64,000 bases of DNA. Origin: Anastrepha obliqua. Its lineage: Eukaryota; Arthropoda; Insecta; Diptera; Tephritidae. The notes beneath the pieces were generated by a model. It ran no database searches. It was given only the letters and a program-made list of their open reading frames with translations, and was not told the origin of the DNA. Positions 34,594 through 45,437 of this stretch are shown here, one piece after another (position 1 is the stretch's first letter; the number at the start of each line of letters is the position of its first letter). Both the position numbers and the translations under genes were made by a program. The stretch covers positions 61,584,501 through 61,648,500 of the forward strand of contig NC_072896.1 of NCBI RefSeq assembly GCF_027943255.1, given 5' to 3'.

Positions 34594-34841
34594 TTGATAC
34601 TTATTAAACAACGGTTTGATAACTTCGATCAAAACGCTGAAGCTTACGAATTCACACCAAAGGAAAAATACGTCCAAGCTCGGAGTAAAATGGTAAAAGT
34701 GTCTCTATTGTTTCTAGAGTGGGTGTCGGTCAGTGATTACGAAACGCTAAAAGAGCATCTTATTTGCGAATTCCAATTTGAAAGTTTTCACAAGTACATT
34801 TAAATTTGAAAAAGATAGCATGTTTTGGAAACCTCGAAGAT
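34594..34841 (+). pseudogene. LTR-retrotransposon gag, 5' part of a split relic
   Basis: A plus-strand frame (RFDNFDQNAEAYEF, then ETLKEHLICEFQFESFHKYI) resembles gag matrix/capsid sequence of Ty3-type elements. It breaks at about 34803. The relic resumes after the gypsy insertion at 38830: across the reconstructed empty site (AGAT duplication removed) one reading frame is continuous. Confidence 0.68.
34838..34841. repeat. target-site duplication AGAT (left)
   Basis: The 4-bp AGAT immediately before the 5' LTR is repeated right after the 3' LTR (38830-38833). Confidence 0.85.
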
Positions 34842-35155
34842 AGTTAAGGAATGATTTCATTCACAAAAAATAAATAAATAAGTAAATTCTAAGTATAATC
34901 ATGTAGGGCTGAACAAATAAACATATGTATTTTAAGAATAACAAGGGATAAACATGTTTTTCCAAACAGCAAACAAAGAAACTAATATACAAGTCGTGTA
35001 CCAAAACAGTAAGATGAGGTATGGTATACTTATAAATAAGACTGTGAAATATGTTGGCAGTCAGTCCAGTATTAACATAGGGTTAAGAACTACCCTATAA
35101 TTAAATTCAAAAAAATAAATTTTTATATTTTTCCAAAGTTAAGCAAGTCTTAACT
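34842..35155 (+). repeat. 5' LTR
   Basis: A 314-bp LTR starting AGTTAAG and ending CTTAACT, an inverted 7-bp pair. It matches the 3' LTR (38524-38829) along its length apart from several small indels and substitutions, so the insertion is not recent. Confidence 0.93.
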
Positions 35156-35172
35156 GGCGATCCTGCCAGGAG
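35154..35172 (+). promoter_or_regulatory. primer-binding site candidate
   Basis: CTGGCGATCCTGCCAGGAG directly follows the LTR end. TGGCG is the usual start of a primer-binding site complementary to a tRNA 3' end. The tRNA was not identified. Confidence 0.55.
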
Positions 35173-35599
35173 TATCATATACATTGATGCTCCAGTGATC
35201 GGACCAAACAATAGTCATCCTTATCACAGCAAGGACATACATACATAATCCTTCATAACTTCCTTCATACTTTGGCCTTGTCTTATGTAAAAAAATAAAG
35301 GCTGAAAGGAAAAGGAGTGAAAATACAGTGAACAAAGAAATAAAAAATTTAGTGATAGAAAAACTATTCGTGTTTCTTCCATTAAAAAAAAAAACAATGA
35401 TCTAATTCTCATAGAAAATCTTTGGAGAAACGTAATAAACTTAATGCACGAGGAAATTTGGACACCATTGACGTTATCGAACAAATCGACGTGAACACAA
35501 TGATTCAGCAGATGGCCAATTTGCAAGTAATGCTTCCAAGCAGAAAATGCAACATTAAGAGCCCGGATAGGTCAGATCCAAGTTAATCCAGCAATGATT

Positions 35600-36080
35600 C
35601 CACAAGCAGCAGAACGATTGGAACCAGTCAATATAACTTATACCAATCCAACCGATATCAACCTGGACGTTTTTAAAGCACTACCGGTATTTGACGGCAA
35701 CATTTCCAAATACCGCCACAGGAATTCCAACAGATATGTAGAAGCTCTATCAATTATAAAAACTAAAATATAAGGAGCAGCAGCTGATGTGTTGACCAAC
35801 CATAACACAATATTTAATTTTGATGCAATCAGGAATAGATTGGACTATACCTATGCTGATAAATGACCTTTACATGTGTTGCAGGACGAGATGAAGAGAC
35901 TCACACATGGTAAAGATCGAAAGTTACGTCTAGCTATGCACAACATTCATCCAACCAACAATAAACACTACAATGAGAAACAACAATTACAAGTGATATC
36001 AATGCATGGTAGTTCTATAATTAATACGAAACAAACTATTATGTTTATGAATGAAGATTACATTTTTTTGAGGTAGATGA
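35600..36080 (+). pseudogene. gypsy-type gag relic
   Basis: Frames in order read NPTDINLDVFKALPVFDGNI, RYVEALSIIKTKI, a stop, then RLDYTYADK, a stop and EMKRLTHGKDRKLRLAMHNI. This is the gag pattern of the gypsy/17.6 group. At least two stops (about 35772 and 35865) break it. Confidence 0.72.
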
Positions 36081-36239
36081 GATAAATGGGTTTGATTTGA
36101 TACTAGGATGGATCGGAATAAAGAAATTGAACGTGGTTATAAATTTGAACATAATGACATTGGAGGTGTTAAGAAAGTCGGATATTAGTGAAAAATGTAT
36201 GCAAATTACACTATAGGGATAGACACGTATAGAGCAGAA

Positions 36240-37090
36240 ATCGATAGGTTAATGAAGGACAATAATGACACAGGACCGTTACCCTTCACTACAAGATTAA
36301 AGCTAGAATACGGGCAGATACAAAGGATCCTATATGGGCCAAACAATATACAAATGATATAAATTACGTAGAATTCGTAAATAAGGAAATTAACCAATTA
36401 TTGAAAGAGTGAATAATACAAAAAAGCTACAGCCCATGCAATTCACCCATGTTAACCGTACATAAGAAAGGTATAGATGAGAGTGGAAACCCCAAAAGAC
36501 ATATGGTTATAGATTTTAGGAAATTAAATGAACATACGATGACAGGCAGATACGTAATACCAGACATAAATATTACGCTGCAAAACTTAGGGAAAGCCAA
36601 ATTTTTCACTACACCGGTTTTCATCAAATTAAGATAAAAGAAAGTGACGGAGAGAAAACAGCGTTTTGTGTGAATGCAGGTAAATAGGGAGTTCATACGA
36701 ATGCCTTTCGGAATGAAGAACGCTCCATCTATTTTCCAAAGATGTGTGGATGACATCGTGCGCGATATGTTTACATTGACGATGTAATCATTTACTCCTC
36801 ATCCTATGAAGAGCATATGAAACTCATCCGAACTATTTTTAACGCATTAAATAATGCCTCTTTAAAAGTGTCCAATGAAAAGTCAAAATTTTTCATGGAA
36901 GAGGTAGAATACTTAGGTCATATTGTAAAGCACAATAGAATTTCAACTGATCCGAATAAAATAAAAACGATAGAAAATTATACCAATACCAGAAACCCTC
37001 AAAGACCTTAGAGGATTCTTACGACTTACTGGATACTATAGAAAATTCGTAAAAAAATATGCAGCTCTAGCTAAACCCTTAACTTTACAT
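36240..37090 (+). pseudogene. gypsy-type reverse transcriptase relic
   Basis: Shows [30 protein letters not shown] and the catalytic [10 protein letters not shown] (36770-36800), then YLGHIVKHN and, after a frame change, [15 protein letters not shown]. There are stops around 36410 and 36634 and frame changes near 36680, 36765 and 37000. Active-site residues survive but no open frame does. Confidence 0.88.
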
Positions 37091-37339
37091 CTTAAAGGAG
37101 ATAATTCCCATATCGGAAAAAATAAAAGTAAGATCTATAGACAAGTTCACACAATAACCTTTACTGACGAAAATTATCTGATATCCGAATTAAAAAGTTT
37201 TTTGCAGCCGAAAAAAATCGCAGCAATACATACAGCAGCTTAGGATTTATTAAGATATGGACAAATTATAAAAAACACGTTCACAGATATAAAATTCGTA
37301 TATACACCAAATAAACTCGAAGACATAACACAACCTTAT

Positions 37340-38162
37340 AGACAGTCAGAATGAGTTAAACAAACACACGAGCGAGCATACAGGGGATACAAAAATAATG
37401 TAACAGAACTATTAGAATAATACTATTGGCCGAACATAAAACAAAAATGTAAGGCATACAACAAAAAGTGCACAGCTTGTGTTTACGGCAAATATGAACG
37501 GAATCCCAGAAGAGAACCATTAAAAGGATCAGACGTACGAACACAACCAGGGGAATACATACATTTAGATATTTATTTTAATGAATACATAACATATTTA
37601 GTAGCAGTAGAAAAATTCTCAAAATACATAACTATCAGACAATTAGACTCAAAAACATAAATGGACAAGGGAGTAGAAGAAATCCTTATCAACAATTTTC
37701 CGAACTGTAAACGACTCATGACAGATAACGCAAGTTGTCTGAATATTCCACTGTTAAAACAAATGTGTACAAAATACAGACACCAATAATATAAAGGAAT
37801 TGAACAACACAACCCATACCAACACAGAAAAAAAACCCCAAAGGATATACATTTTAACTTAATAACATACAGCAGTAAAAAAATTAAAAGACGCATCGGA
37901 GAAAACATTACAACGTCTAAACCAGGGAACTAGACACCGAACTTTCAAACAAGGAGATCAGATATTGGTGTTAAGGACTAACATCAGAAGCAAAAGCGAC
38001 AATCGTTACAAAAAATACGTAGTGCAGGAAGATCGTGAGTACACGATTTTGACTAAGGAAGGAAAAGTTATTCACAAAGACAAAGTAAAAAATTACACAG
38101 TTACAGGAGACGACAATGAATTACCTGATATTACTAGCCATGGTCATCATAATCCAATATAA
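37340..38162 (+). pseudogene. gypsy-type integrase relic
   Basis: Zinc-binding pieces (THERAYRGYKNNVTELLE, KKCTACVYGKYERN) are followed by catalytic-core aspartate blocks (IHLDIYF, LMTDNAS) with in-frame stops near 37419 and 37660. The C-terminal segment at 37965-38162 is open for 65 codons (VIHKDKVKNYTV). RNase H between RT and integrase is mostly deleted. Confidence 0.8.
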
Positions 38163-38510
38163 CAACCATAACTAACAGGAAATATATTCTAACTAGAACC
38201 GACGATGTATATTTATTTGACGAATACATATTTTTATTCAACGTAACTAATTGACAAAAAATTACCACATCATAATATTTAATAAGAACTAAATATCCTA
38301 TCATTGCTATTTACAAATGTCCTATCATAAATAATCATAGTAAACTATTTAAATTGACACCACTTAGAACTAAGCATGTAAAAATTTTCACCGATAAGGA
38401 AATTGCCCTTTGCAAAATATGATAGTTACACTAAAGTGAATAACTGTAAAAATTATTTAGGCAAGAACAAGGAACAACCATTAATTCGGTATAAATCGGG
38501 ACGTTTTAAT
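38160..38510 (+). pseudogene. trace of an env-position reading frame
   Basis: The sequence after pol reads RTDDVYLFDEYIFLFNVTN and then stops. Position suggests a deleted third ORF (env). Too little remains to assign function. Confidence 0.35.
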
Positions 38511-38523
38511 TTAGGAAGGGGAG
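38511..38523 (+). promoter_or_regulatory. polypurine tract
   Basis: The purine-rich AGGAAGGGGAG just before the 3' LTR is the expected plus-strand primer site. Confidence 0.7.
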
Positions 38524-38829
38524 AGTTAAGGAATGATTTCATTCACAAATAATAAATAAAAATAGTTAAGTAAATTCTAAGTATAATCAAATCCAAACAT
38601 ATGTATTTTAAGAATAACAAGAGATAAATATGTTTTTCCTAAACAGCAAACAAAGAAACTAATATACAAGTCGTGTACCTAAAACAGTAAGATGAGGTAT
38701 AAATATAAATACGACTGTCAAATATGTTGGCAGTCAGTCCAGTATTAACATAGTGTTAAGAACTACCCTAAAATTAAATTCAAAAAAATTAATTTTTATA
38801 TTTTTCCAAAGTCAAGCAAGTCTTTAACT
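38524..38829 (+). repeat. 3' LTR
   Basis: 306 bp, starting AGTTAAGG and ending TTTAACT, homologous to 34842-35155. Followed by AGAT. Confidence 0.93.
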
Positions 38830-39370
38830 AGATGCGTCGGTGATCCGGTATATGGTGGATGGACTGAAAAACCAAACCGGCTACAAGTATGCTTTATACA
38901 GCACGAAAAACTTCTCTGAACTCAAAACGCAGTACAAAGTTGAAGGAGGAATGCAAAACATAGAAGCAGCTCCAAAAAATAACAAAATTAGCGAAAACAC
39001 CAAAGAAGAAGGGAACATATATTACTTTATAATAAATCAAATATTAGAAAGCAACATTGTTTTAATTGTGGATCTGTAGAGCACAAGAGAGCCGAGTGCA
39101 AAGACGACCCGAAGTGTCCACAGTGTCACAGAACACAGTGTCCACAATTAAACACATCTCAAAATAGACCTCGTCAAAACCGCAGACACAAAACAACGTA
39201 AACGTGATACTTGATAAATGTAGGCTTGAATCGATCGGGCTGAATTATGTTGATGTAGAGTGTATCATTGGCAAGGCCGTCGATGGTACAATATTAAAAA
39301 AGGACATTTATATGAAATACTTTAAAAACAAAATTTTAAAGCCGAAACATAAAGCTGTATGGTGTCAGCA
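38830..39370 (+). pseudogene. LTR-retrotransposon gag/nucleocapsid, 3' part of the split relic
   Basis: Open frame from 38840 (VIRYMVDGLKNQTGYKYALY, KNFSELKTQYKVEGG). After a frameshift near 39040 come zinc knuckles HCFNCGSVEHKRAEC and KCPQCHR (about 39055-39130), then protease-side sequence (ESIGLNYVDVECIIGKAV). It is the 3' partner of 34594-34841. The family (Ty3-like) is inferred from the knuckle and its order. Confidence 0.75.
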
Positions 39371-39620
39371 ACGCTGAAAAGTCCCGGGTCTAACACATAA
39401 ATGACAATAGTTTTATTGCATTCACCTCTTTTTCAGTTAGTGCTAACCTCAAAAAGGCAGCTGTTAAAATTTCATAATATTCTATTCATTAGTTCGTGAG
39501 TTATTGTGCTAAGAGGGACGCTACTTTTGTTATTTTCAAAACAATGGATCAAAAAGAATTTCGCGGTTTAATTTTACACTGCTTCTTGATGAGAAAAATC
39601 CTGCTCAAGCGGTACCTTTT
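39367..39620 (+). pseudogene. irritans-type mariner 5' end
   Basis: A 5' untranslated sequence with GTGAGTTATTGTGCTAAGAG leads to an ATG at 39544 and MDQKEFRGLILHCFLMRKIL. This is the N-terminus of irritans-subfamily mariner transposases. The same leader and start occur on the minus strand near 56100. Similarity stops at about 39610, where another transposase relic begins. Confidence 0.75.
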
Positions 39621-39639
39621 GGTTAGATTTATAGATTTG

Positions 39640-40400
39640 GTCCTTGTTGAGAGCGTTTTGGCATCCCACAAACGAACTTCGTCTAAATACGGGATGCCCC
39701 AAGTGAAGATTTCATTCGCTCATGGGTGCAAAGGTACCGGGCAGCAAATTCGGTGGCAAACAGCCGTGGCTCAGCCGGACATTGAGAACAAATGAAAATA
39801 TTAAACTCGTCGCCACAAGATACATGATAATCCACGTCAGTCTGTGCGTCAGAAAGCGGCTGCCTGGGACTTCCAAAAACTTTTGTGCATGAAATGCTCA
39901 GGAACAATCTTAGACTTCCCCTTTTCAAAATTCAAATCGTACAAGCCCTTAAGCCTAACGATTAAAACTTCCATAACAATTTTTGCGAGACAATGTTGGG
40001 CCGATTTGGTACGGTAAACACTATATTTTGGAGTGATAAAGCCCATTTTCATTTAAATGGAGATTAACAAATTATTGGTCACCTACTATACTAAAAACAG
40101 AACGCGCTATTAAACCATCAACAGCTACTTTACAATTCCAAAGTCATGGTTTGGAGTGCATTGTCAAGCAGTGGAATAATTGGATCATATTTTTTTGAAA
40201 ATCGTCGAGGGTAAGCAATTTCTGTGAACTGTGTCTCTCGGTGCATGATAAACGCCTATTTTCTGTCAATAATGCGAGAAAATATTTCCTTCAGCACACA
40301 CACTCTGCTTTAGCAAGATGTCCCCACGCCGCACAGAGATACCATGGTGATACTGCGTGATTCCTTCCATAACCCCTATAGTAAAGTTCCCCGTATAGAA
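39640..40400 (+). pseudogene. DUF4817-type Tc1/mariner transposase relic
   Basis: Frames read FIRSWVQRYRAANSVANSRG, HDNPRQSVRQKAAA, LFKIQIVQALKP, FWSDKAHFHLNG (first catalytic D), VWSALSSSGIIGSYFFENRR and QDVPTPHRDTMVILRDSFHN (second D). The third acidic block is lost. It is related to, but distinct from, the DD41D element at 17597. Many frameshifts. Confidence 0.75.
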
Positions 40401-40602
40401 AAGTCTGTGCAACAAATACAGCGATAATCTAAACATTAAAAGAAAAAGTCGTTCGCGAGGTTAATGGTTTCCCAGTCATTTGCATGCGGAGTTTATCATT
40501 TAAATGAACGACGCTTGAGATTTTGCTACAATAATTGTTTTTTCTAGGTCGGTACATCTACAGGTAATCATGGGCACAACGAAAGATCCACGATTTCTTT
40601 AA

Positions 40603-41327
40603 GGGGGTCCTCTAGTTTCTCGTCTGTTTTTTTTCGGGTTTTTCAATAATTTTTAACGGGCAAACGATCAAAATAATAAATCTCATTGTATTCACATAAT
40701 CTTTAGTAACATTTAAATGAGCTTTACAAATTTTTTGAAGACAAAATATATAATAGAATAAAAGTTATAGTGGCCGACAAGAAGACATAAAGTAAAAGAG
40801 GTGCTTGACGGTGACCAAGATTGCGGCTGTTTGGCTTATCTGAAATCGAAAAACCAAACGACATTTTAATCTTCATATTTAAGACTAGCGATTGAACTAG
40901 AATGAATTCTTAATTACAAAAATTAATTTTTTTATACACTTTTGAAAATTAAATTCTATTTTTTACTTATTTTTTCTTAATTTTTTCGCTCATAGGAAAA
41001 AAACTATCGAAGCAATCATGATAATCCTAGTTCAATCGCTGGCTTATAATATATTAAAGATGAGGTATATATTTGAACAAGATCGGTTCAGTACTTTTTG
41101 AAATATCGTGGTCACTATTTTGAAAAATAGTGTTTCGAGAAAAACGCGTTTCAAAGTTCGCGCAGCGTTGAGCGCGCTAAGTATACCTGCTCCGTTCAAG
41201 GCCGTAACTTGTGAGCCACTTCGAATATCGAAAAATCCTTCAGCACATACTTTTAACACATGTTGTAAATGTGATTTATGAAAAAAAAAAATTCGATATT
41301 TTCGACCCAAGAAACTAGAGGACCCCC
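40603..41327. mobile_element. piggyBac-like MITE, TTAA-flanked
   Basis: A 725-bp element with inverted ends GGGGGTCCTCTAGTTTCT (right end inverted at 41310-41327) and TTAA on both sides (40599-40602, 41328-41331), the piggyBac target duplication. No transposase; the interior has no convincing frame. Confidence 0.88.
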
Positions 41328-41403
41328 TTAAACTACCTTAAATCAGTCTATGATTCTGTATCAAATCGAATTTTTTAAGTAATTGTAAATAATTATGGTT
41401 ACA

Positions 41404-41648
41404 CCCGTCGTAGCCGAATGCGTTACACCAAAATTAAGAAAAAGTTTTTTCTAGTATCGGTCGCCCCTCGGCAAGCAATGGCAAACCTCCTAGTGTATTT
41501 TTGCCATGAATAAGTTCCTCATAAAAACCCATCTGGTTTCTCCGTTTGTGGAACAACATTAAGACGTACGCTTCAAATAAGAGGAGGAACTCGGCCGAAC
41601 ACCCCAAAAGGGTGTAAGCGCCAATTATATATATATACATACATATAA
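41404..41648 (+). repeat. tRNA-derived SINE, copy D
   Basis: Plus-strand sense. It begins CCCGTCGTAGCCGAATGCG, carrying the A-box-like TAGCCGAATG, then lacks about 55 bp including the B box. The body (AGTATCGGTCGCCCCTCGGC, CTCCTAGTGTATTTTTGCC) continues to GGGTGTAAGCGCCAATTATA and a TA-rich tail. Without a B box it could not be a normal pol III source. Confidence 0.88.
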
Positions 41649-43157
41649 GATAAATATAGAGATTGAAACTCCCACGATGGAGTGAGATTTTGGAAGATTG
41701 TGATTTGGATTTAATTTATTTTCATTAAACATGTTTTTTTTTGTTTGCTTTACTACAGATGCTTTTTAGAATATACGATTTTATAGATTATAGGTTCATT
41801 GTTATCATTTTCTTCATATTCGTAACGGATATTTATATTCGTAGACTTCATGCGATGATTCATAAAATATTTAATGAATGTGTGGAAATGTAAAGCCAAT
41901 CACAGTTTTTGGACCACCCTAATATGTGTACATATATTTGCGAATACAAATGTTTTCAATTAGAATCCAACCGCGTTAAGCCTTCATAGTAAATTAGGAA
42001 TGCACAGCAAAATTATTTAAAAACACAGCAAGACTTCCTCGATTATTGTGAATACGTTGAAAGAATATTGTTGCATGACTGCTTTTGAATTCGTGTATTT
42101 ATGCACATGTGTACAAATAATATTATTAGTCGTATGTACAGATTGATACACTATACAATAAAGAGGAGGAAATATTGGCATCCAAGCCTCGCTATTTTCC
42201 TTGTTGAATTGAGACTCCCAGAAGGCCTGGAATTCGAAAACAAAACGATTACTAAAAATAAAATGCAGGAATTCGCCGGGCATGGTACTCGTGGACTTGG
42301 TTTTTCTTCCGTTTAGACGAGTTTTTGCTTAATATAATCCGGCAATAAAAAATATCTTCCGCTGAACTGCTGAACCGCCAGCTATTCGGAAATTCGGTTG
42401 TTCCATTTCAATCTTACATAAATCAAAATGCAGCTCCTTGGGGAACTTATAATAATTTAATAATAATTTAAATTTTGTTCGTTTTTTATTCGAACAATTT
42501 TTTTAAGAAATAAATAAAATGACTTAGAGTGGAAACTCTATAGAAAAAATCACTTTTATTGCATTTTATATCCAAATCACAGCAAAAAGCATTGACGGAG
42601 CTATCTGAAAAGTAATGTAATATCAAATATCTCATGAAAGTCTATGATCAATAATATCTCTTTTCAATTTATTCAAGTTGTATACGTTTAAAACTATTCT
42701 AATTAAAACCTATTTAAAAACAGAAAGTAGCTTGCTTGTGAAAAAACTACTTTTGATCGTATACTTAGAGCCGAACAAATAAGAGTCTATCTTTCATCAA
42801 ATATTTAATGTGATCTTAAGAAAAAAGTCTTACTTCTCAGTATTATTGTAAATCTTTTACTAATTTTAAAATATTAGGTGAAAATTTATTTTCTAGCTTA
42901 TACAAATTTTCACATTAATTTAATATTCACCTTCACTCTCTATTTTTCAATGAGTACATACGTAAAAGCTTAATATGGTCACATTCAGGCTTCAGGCGTT
43001 TTACTACTACATATATGTGAAAGCGAGAAAGATGTTTCAATGCAAAACCTTTTTATTATTGAATTATGTAGCAGGCCTATATAAAATATAAAAAAATTTG
43101 TTCATACATGTGTTAGACATTTAATTAATCTCAAAGTGTATTCAATACAGTGTCTAC
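41649..43157. other. AT-rich intergenic
   Basis: A segment at 41698-41740 (GATTTGGATTTAATTTATTT, then AACATGTTTTTTTT) recurs at about 55358-55405. No gene seen. Confidence 0.4.
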
Positions 43158-43160
43158 TAA

Positions 43161-44589
43161 GGGGGCGTCCATAAATTACGTGAAATGTTTTTTTTTTCAA
43201 TTTTCTGTACCTCCCTCCCCCCTGATGAGATGTCGTGAGATTTTATTCAACCCCCTCCCCATCCCCCAATCTCACGTGAGATTTTTCAAAATGTGGGTTT
43301 CTTATGTAAACGCGTTAGATTGTTATTGTAAAAAAAAATTGCTTCGTGCTTTTCAATATTGCTGAGAGTTATAAGTGTAATAAAAATTTAACAATACTCG
43401 TAGAAGACTTAAATCGTAACTACTGCGATTAAAAAAAGAATATCTACTCTAATTCAGTCCATGGAGAATCATGCGCGGTTTCAAGAGAGACTATTGTGAC
43501 CAACATGTCTATATGATTTTCAGTAAAATCATCTGCTCCTTCAACTTCCTTCTGATCTATCCACTCTAAGCCGTTGACGCTTTCGCACAGTAATTCATTA
43601 GCTCGTCTTGCGACAATCCGTGAGGGTCGCACTTTGCGGTACATACGCGCTTGCTTAGCCGGTGCAATGTGAGCTTCTCGCCTGTGCTCTGCAGCTCTTG
43701 TGATAGATGCGAAGTAAATACCGAATGTACTGCAGCATCTTTTCTCTAAATCATCACGTATACTTGCTGATGAAGGCATTCAGCGGTTGAATCGGTAGGC
43801 GTATTAGAAATGGAGCAAATGACTTTCCGTCATGTTCTTTAAAGTCCGGAATTATCAAACGTCAATCAACCTAAGTGATGGAGTATGGAGATGGCAGAAA
43901 ACGGTCGTGAAGAATCATATGCAGATCACTCCGGCGTGGGCTGCAGCAGTTCTGATTATCGCATTTCACAACCTAAAAAAAAAATTAAAAACAATTTCCC
44001 TTTGTAACTCTTAATAAAAATTTGTTGACATTCGCGCTCTTTAAAAAACTAAAAAAAAAAAAATAAAATAGGCACGCATAAATATTTTATATGAATCAAC
44101 TGCAATGTACCTGGAGTAAATATTGGCTCTCTCTAAACAAAGAAGGTTGGAACCTGTCCGTGTGTCGCTGCCCTCAGCTCGTACGCTCTTGTTCATCGAG
44201 TCGCACGTTCGGCTGATAGTGGTACGAAAACAAACGACGGGCTACACTTTACCGTAAATTCAGATTAAATTGAGCTATTTGGTATAAAACTAATATGGTG
44301 GTTTGACAGTAGGAATGTATAATGTCGAAGTATGAATGAAATTATTTTCTTTCGAACGAATTAGTGAATGATCTTAATCATACTACGATTACGCTTAAGA
44401 TTAAATCTTAAGCATGTACAATCTGGATAATGGACCAAAATATATTAGTATAATTTTTTTTTGTTTCAATCAGAAAAAAAATTGCGTGATATTTGCCGAG
44501 ACCGCCTCCTCTCTCCAACGTAAGATTAGATGAGATTTGACTCGACCCCCTCCCCCCTTAAATATCTCACGTAATTTATGGACGCCCCC
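43161..44589. mobile_element. Harbinger-like non-autonomous element, TAA-flanked
   Basis: A 1429-bp element. The 23-bp left end starts GGGGGCGTCCATAAATTACG and the right end (44567-44589) is its perfect inverse. TAA on both sides (43158-43160, 44590-44592) fits the 3-bp TWA duplication of PIF/Harbinger elements. C-rich subterminal stretches (CCCCCTCCCC) occur at both ends. The only frame of note is at 43444-43779 (-). Confidence 0.85.
43444..43779 (-). CDS. hypothetical protein with a C2H2-like motif inside the TAA-flanked element
   Basis: A 111-codon open frame (MPSSASIRDDLEKRCCSTFG). C-x-STFGIYFASITRAAEHRREAH resembles a degenerate C2H2 finger in which the second His side is HRREAH. It is followed by a basic stretch (RMYRKVRPSRIVARR) and an acidic tail. 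The lack of decay over 336 bp is notable in this window, but no family is recognised. It could be an exon fragment of the element's own DNA-binding protein. Confidence 0.45.
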   Translation of the reverse strand: MPSSASIRDDLEKRCCSTFGIYFASITRAAEHRREAHIAPAKQARMYRKVRPSRIVARRANELLCESVNGLEWIDQKEVEGADDFTENHIDMLVTIVSLETAHDSPWTELE

Positions 44590-44734
44590 TAAGTACTCAC
44601 AGCGCAAGAATTCGTCATCTCTCAAGCTTTTGAAATTTATTGAAATAGTTTAAATAGACCTTCGCTTAAAAAAATTTATAAAGAAGATTGCATTGTGTAC
44701 ATAATTTTGAACAAAAATCAAATATAAAGAAAAA

Positions 44735-45086
44735 AGCATGGGAATAACATGTACAATATGCAAAGTCACAAGCGGAAACCAACTTCCTTTACTCGCCATC
44801 CCCAAGGGAGGTATATTATTTCCGCTTTATGTTCCGACTAGGAGCGCTAATATGTGCACAGAGATATTTTTTTTATAGTAGTACTTTAGTTCTTTTTAAA
44901 AATGTCATCTATAACTATATGGTATGTTATCAAGGAATAAAAAAAGCAAGCATGTCAGCGAAAATATGCGAGAGTCATTTTGAGGAAGAAGACTTCATTG
45001 TTGCCAAGACTTCAATGGGGCCAAATGCAACACCTTCTCGAAATCTTTCTCTATGTTCCGAATTTGAAAAAATATCTCTGAAGTGA
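44735..45086 (+). pseudogene. THAP-domain-like zinc-finger fragment
   Basis: MGITCTICKVTSGNQLPLLA starts at 44738, and further on comes KICESHFEEEDFIVAKTSMG, ending at a stop at 45084-45086. The C-x2-C near the start and C-x2-H (CESH) followed by F..EDF fit the C2CH THAP fold. The middle (about 44810-44940) does not join in one frame. It may hold a small intron (GTATAT...CTAG) or be decayed. THAP domains occur in host genes and in transposons. Confidence 0.5.
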
Positions 45087-45107
45087 CATAATTGATGGAA
45101 TGAGTTA

Positions 45108-45428
45108 TATATATATATATATTTGGCGCGAACACCCTTTTTGGGTGTTTGGCCGAGCTCCTCCTTCTATTTTTGGTGCGCGTCTTGATGTTGTTCCACA
45201 AAATGGAGGGACCTACAGTTTCAAGCCGACTCCGAATGGCAGATATTTTTTATGAGGAGCTTTTTCATGGCAGAGGGGAGGTTTGCCATTGCCTGCCGAG
45301 GGGCGACCGCTATTAGAAAAATGTTTTTCTTAATTTTGGTGTTTCACCTAGATTGGAACCAACGTTCTCTCTGTGAATTCCGAATGGTAGTCACGCACCA
45401 ACCCATTCGGCTACGGCAGCCGTCGTGC
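45108..45428 (-). repeat. tRNA-derived SINE, copy E, full length with target duplication
   Basis: Minus-strand sense, 321 bp. The head TAGCCGAATGGG matches the pol III A box. The B-box site reads GGTTCCAATCT, with one change from GGTTCGA. The body has all shared blocks and ends in a TA repeat tail. AATGAGTTA flanks it on both sides (45099-45107 and 45429-45437), which is direct evidence of retrotransposition. Confidence 0.95.
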
Positions 45429-45437
45429 AATGAGTTA

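Larger units (their letters stand above)
34842..38829 (+). mobile_element. Ty3/gypsy-type (errantivirus-like) LTR retrotransposon, degenerate
   Basis: A complete insertion of 3988 bp with two LTRs, a primer-binding site, broken gag and pol, a trace of env, and a polypurine tract. AGAT flanks both ends. The length is about half that of a full gypsy-group element, because of internal deletions in RT, RNase H and env. Every gene carries stops or frameshifts. It inserted into an older gag relic. Confidence 0.92.

Noticed and set aside
44567..44592. TTAA or TA as the target duplication of the 43161 element
   Set aside because: Only TAA is identical on both sides of the GGGGGC/GCCCCC ends, so a 3-bp duplication was preferred.
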